Shown here piece by piece: positions 61,973-64,000 of a stretch of DNA of 64,000 nt (its first letter is position 1; each line of letters opens with the position of its first letter). Below the pieces are notes generated by a model. The model had not been told where the DNA came from. It was given only the letters and a program-made list of their open reading frames with translations, and ran no database searches. Location: NCBI GenBank assembly GCA_043777375.1, contig JAYWHX010000184.1, positions 1-64,000 on the forward strand. The letters run 5' to 3'. This DNA is from TH-plancto1 sp043777375. Its GTDB lineage: Bacteria > Planctomycetota > Planctomycetia > Planctomycetales > Planctomycetaceae. The translations under genes were made by a program, and so were the position numbers.

Positions 61973-62446
61973 TCACCGCTCAACAGGGGGTTCGGCGTCG
62001 TCGCACTCGCCGAGAATGTTGTCTTTGAAGTAAGCCCACTCGGCATCGTCATCGGTCAGCAGTTCGATCGGATACGGCTTCTTCTTCTGGGGCATCGAAT
62101 TGATACGCGTGGCTGCCTCTTCCACACTGTTCGAGTAGCACACCCACTGCCGTGACCCGTCATTGGTGATCACGCAGACCAGTACTGTTTGACAATCGTT
62201 TTCGAGAGCCACCAGCAGCAGGTCTTCGAAATCGTCGATCGCTTCCACGGACGCTTCGGTGGGCAGCCCTTGTGCGTCCGGCTCGTAGTTCCAGTTGATC
62301 AGCAACAGCTCCGGATACCCGCTGACATCCGCGACAGTCCGCAACTCAGACCGAAAGCGGATCATGAGCGGCTTCTCGTTGTTCTCCCCTTCGGCGGCGG
62401 CCCACAGGTCACGTTCAACAGCGGACTTCACAAGTGCGGACAGCAT
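61973..62446 (-). CDS. DUF695-like cytoplasmic protein
   Basis: Predicted 157 residues from ATG 62446, which has GGAAG a few bases upstream; the open frame runs to a GTG at 62662, but that extension is unconserved in appearance. The body resembles DUF695: MIRFRSELRTVADVSGYPEL, INWNYEPDAQGLPTEASVEA, DDFEDLLLVALENDCQTVLV, CVITNDGSRQWVCYSNSVEE and YPIELLTDDDAEWAYFKDNI. Proteins of this family are small and of unknown function. Convergent with the serine hydrolase. Confidence 0.75.
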   Translation of the reverse strand: MLSALVKSAVERDLWAAAEGENNEKPLMIRFRSELRTVADVSGYPELLLINWNYEPDAQGLPTEASVEAIDDFEDLLLVALENDCQTVLVCVITNDGSRQWVCYSNSVEEAATRINSMPQKKKPYPIELLTDDDAEWAYFKDNILGECDDAEPPVER

Positions 62447-62706
62447 GGCTCTTCCAGAGACGATCAGTGGGGTGGGGGAGACTGTAAGTCGATTCAGGTC
62501 GGGAGCATGACAGCCAGTGGTCGCGTTTGCAACCAAAAGCTTTCCGCCAAATCGCCTCGCGCGACTCATTGTCTCGACAGACTTGTCGAACTCCCACAAT
62601 TTGCAACACGGTTCATCGAGTGTTGCTGGTCTCTCGCTCGATGGAGCAGGCCATTGATTCACTTGTCGCCTTCGAGCAGGCGGAATGGTTTGGAGTAGAA
62701 CTTCTG

Positions 62707-62798
62707 TCGTTCATGACGGGACAGTTTCTTATATCATCTGCCGTTGCACTACCACTGAAGCGGTGGGCAATTGTCGAGCCGTCACCCCCGGGACGAAA
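62707..62798. repeat. REP module, degenerate copy beyond the transposase 3' end
   Basis: TCGTTCATGACGGGACAG, then CCACTGAAGCGGTGGGCAAT TGTCGAGCC, then CCCCCGGGACGAAA match in order the three hairpins of the type B modules at 63547 and 63805. The first and middle stems have decayed. It lies 30 bases past the transposase stop codon. Confidence 0.7.
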
Positions 62799-62828
62799 AT
62801 CGCAGCGCGAGATCGATCAAGCTCACAC

Positions 62829-63275
62829 TCAATCCAGCATCCATTCCTCGTACGCAATCCCATGCTTGTCGAGAATCGCCTTCAACTCCTCTGGGAAGGT
62901 CTTCCGTAGGTGATGGTCGGCCTGATTCTCGATGTATGCCACCGTTGCATCGACACCCGACACACTCACACTGAACGCCCCGTAGCCCTCTTGCCATTCG
63001 AACGTTGCCAGCTTGGGGAACGTCTCGTGAATCCACTTCGATGAATTCCCTTTGAGCAGTTGTACCGCTTTCGCCACAGTCATCGTTGACGGCAATGAGA
63101 CCAGCATGTGGACATGATCCGCGACACCCCCGACCTTCAACGCCCGCATCTTGTTCTCGCGAGCAATCCCACCCAGATACGGCCACAACCGCTCTTGCAC
63201 CTCCGGCGTCAGAAACGGACGGCGATCCTTGGTACTGAAGACGACATGCATGAGGCAGCTGACGAACGAGTGCAT
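62829..63275 (-). CDS. IS200/RAYT-like HUH (Y1) transposase
   Basis: Predicted 148 residues, the typical length for IS200-type TnpA. It carries SFVSCLMHVVFSTKDRRPFL at the N-terminus, the HUH pair GVADHVHMLVSLP (His54, His56) and the candidate catalytic tyrosine VAYIENQADHHLRKTF (Tyr114). ATG 63275 has GGAGA upstream; the open frame extends back to 63410 across repeat sequence, which is rejected. No TnpB is present. The flanking REP modules (62707-62798 on one side, an array from 63387 on the other) suggest it belongs to the REP-associated transposases rather than to a mobile insertion sequence. Confidence 0.85.
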   Translation of the reverse strand: MHSFVSCLMHVVFSTKDRRPFLTPEVQERLWPYLGGIARENKMRALKVGGVADHVHMLVSLPSTMTVAKAVQLLKGNSSKWIHETFPKLATFEWQEGYGAFSVSVSGVDATVAYIENQADHHLRKTFPEELKAILDKHGIAYEEWMLD

Positions 63276-63386
63276 GGGGCATCTCCGAGTGGCAAAGAGG
63301 ACGTCACGAAGTGAGGGTATCGAGAGTGAGTGAGTAAGCGAGTGAGGCAGCCAATGACGCGGGCACGCCAGCGTACAATCCTCCTC

Positions 63387-63998
63387 TGTCCCGCTAGGGA
63401 CACCCGACAATAGCCCACCGATTTATCGGTGGGGAGCGTATCCCATCAAGGCCCACAGTCCCGTCAGGGACGAAAGAGAGTAGGGGGTCTCCACATGTCG
63501 CAATGACTATCGCGATCCCAAGCACGAATCGATCTAGGAACTTCTTTCGTCCCTACCGGGACTGCTTGACACACCGGCGACCGTTGCCCCACCGCTGAAG
63601 CGGTGGGCTATTTTCACACCGTCCCTACCGGGACGAAGACACTCCCTGTCCCGCTAGGGACACCCGACAATAGCCCACCGATTTATCGGTGGGGAGCGTA
63701 TCCCATCAAGGCCCACAGTCCCGTCAGGGACGAAAGACCGTCCGATGGTCTCCGCGTGTCATAACCACGAGTACGAGAAAATACACCTCTCTGGCGAACC
63801 TCTGTCGTCCCTACCGGGACTGGGGTGCGTCCTGATCTTCGTCTCCCACCGCTGAAGCGGTGGGCTATTGTCGAGCCGTCCCTATCGAGACGAAGAGGCG
63901 CTTCGCCTGTCCCGCCATAGGTTTTTCGACTATGGCCCACCGATTTATCGGTGGGAAGCGAATCCCAACAAACCCCGCAGTCCCGCCAGGGACGAAAG
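63387..63998. repeat. Array of three-hairpin REP modules in alternating orientation
   Basis: Five ~91-base modules: A at 63387-63477, 63647-63737 and 63908-63998; B at 63547-63638 and 63805-63895. The first two A copies are identical over 91 bases; the third has diverged. Each module has a central stem CCCACCG...CGGTGGG flanked by two GTCCC...GGGAC palindromes, and B is in outline the reverse complement of A. A-to-A spacing is 260-261 bases, B-to-B 258. The stretches between modules are also partly alike (GGTCTCC[AG]C[AG]TGTC). No gene lies within. The array runs to the window edge. Confidence 0.9.
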
Positions 63999-64000
63999 AA

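Noticed and set aside
63387..63998. CRISPR array
   Set aside because: The repeats are ~91 bases, strongly palindromic, alternate in orientation and diverge; the intervening stretches resemble each other and there are no cas genes nearby.

Overview
The window looks like chromosome from a planctomycete, most likely class Planctomycetia. The signs are a GC-rich composition, large secreted proteins, a CotH protein with lamin-tail and EF-hand motifs, a giant alpha-2-macroglobulin, a membrane-tethered squalene-cyclase-like protein, a DUF58/MoxR/DUF4350/DUF4129/SpoIIM/RDD cluster, and short palindromic repeats in many gaps. Assignment rests on gene content and motif recognition only; no search was run. 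I saw no rRNA, tRNA, CRISPR-Cas or phage structural genes.

Left edge (1-3.4 kb) is accessory DNA: gene-end debris, an 8-bp tandem repeat, a membrane-anchored Mrr-type endonuclease, a 37-codon stub of a tyrosine integrase, a REP-associated tyrosine transposase (RAYT) between two copies of a ~135-bp palindromic module, and a solitary DNA methyltransferase. From 3.5 to 10.2 kb lie a two-helix membrane protein, an SDR dehydrogenase, dihydrolipoyl dehydrogenase (lpdA), a block of nested hairpins, a secreted SASA-type esterase and an unrecognised anchored protein.

From 10.3 to 14.6 kb a CotH protein faces a DUF4956-VTC gene pair. A rhodanese-nagA pair follows, then the alpha-2-macroglobulin and the anchored toroid protein (16.5-24.6 kb). 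Next are a receiverless sigma-54 activator, a TPR membrane protein, an SMP-30-like protein and a CYTH protein. The 29.1-36.6 kb block is the conserved MoxR/DUF58 membrane cluster. After a TVP38 protein, a secreted hydrolase and a small protein, a four-gene leftward operon (39.2-46.4 kb) encodes an ABC exporter with an extracytoplasmic partner and a HEAT-repeat protein.

From 46.7 kb rightward are frr, a membrane-anchored PilB/GspE ATPase, a CvpA-like protein, a Dabb protein, a GH5 glycosidase, an HD-GYP protein coupled to a degenerate HD-like membrane protein, a methyltransferase, a coiled-coil protein, a second propeller protein, a CcsA/HemX-type protein coupled to hemA, a STAS protein and a beta-lactamase-fold hydrolase. 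The right edge holds a DUF695 protein and a second HUH transposase, with an array of three-hairpin REP modules in alternating orientation and one more module on the other side of the gene.

The strongest leads are the two unrelated REP/transposase systems about 61 kb apart, the RDD gene that lacks any standard start codon, the HD-GYP/degenerate-HD pair, the CotH-DUF4956-VTC group, and a NagA-like protein with a metal-site glutamate replaced by tyrosine.
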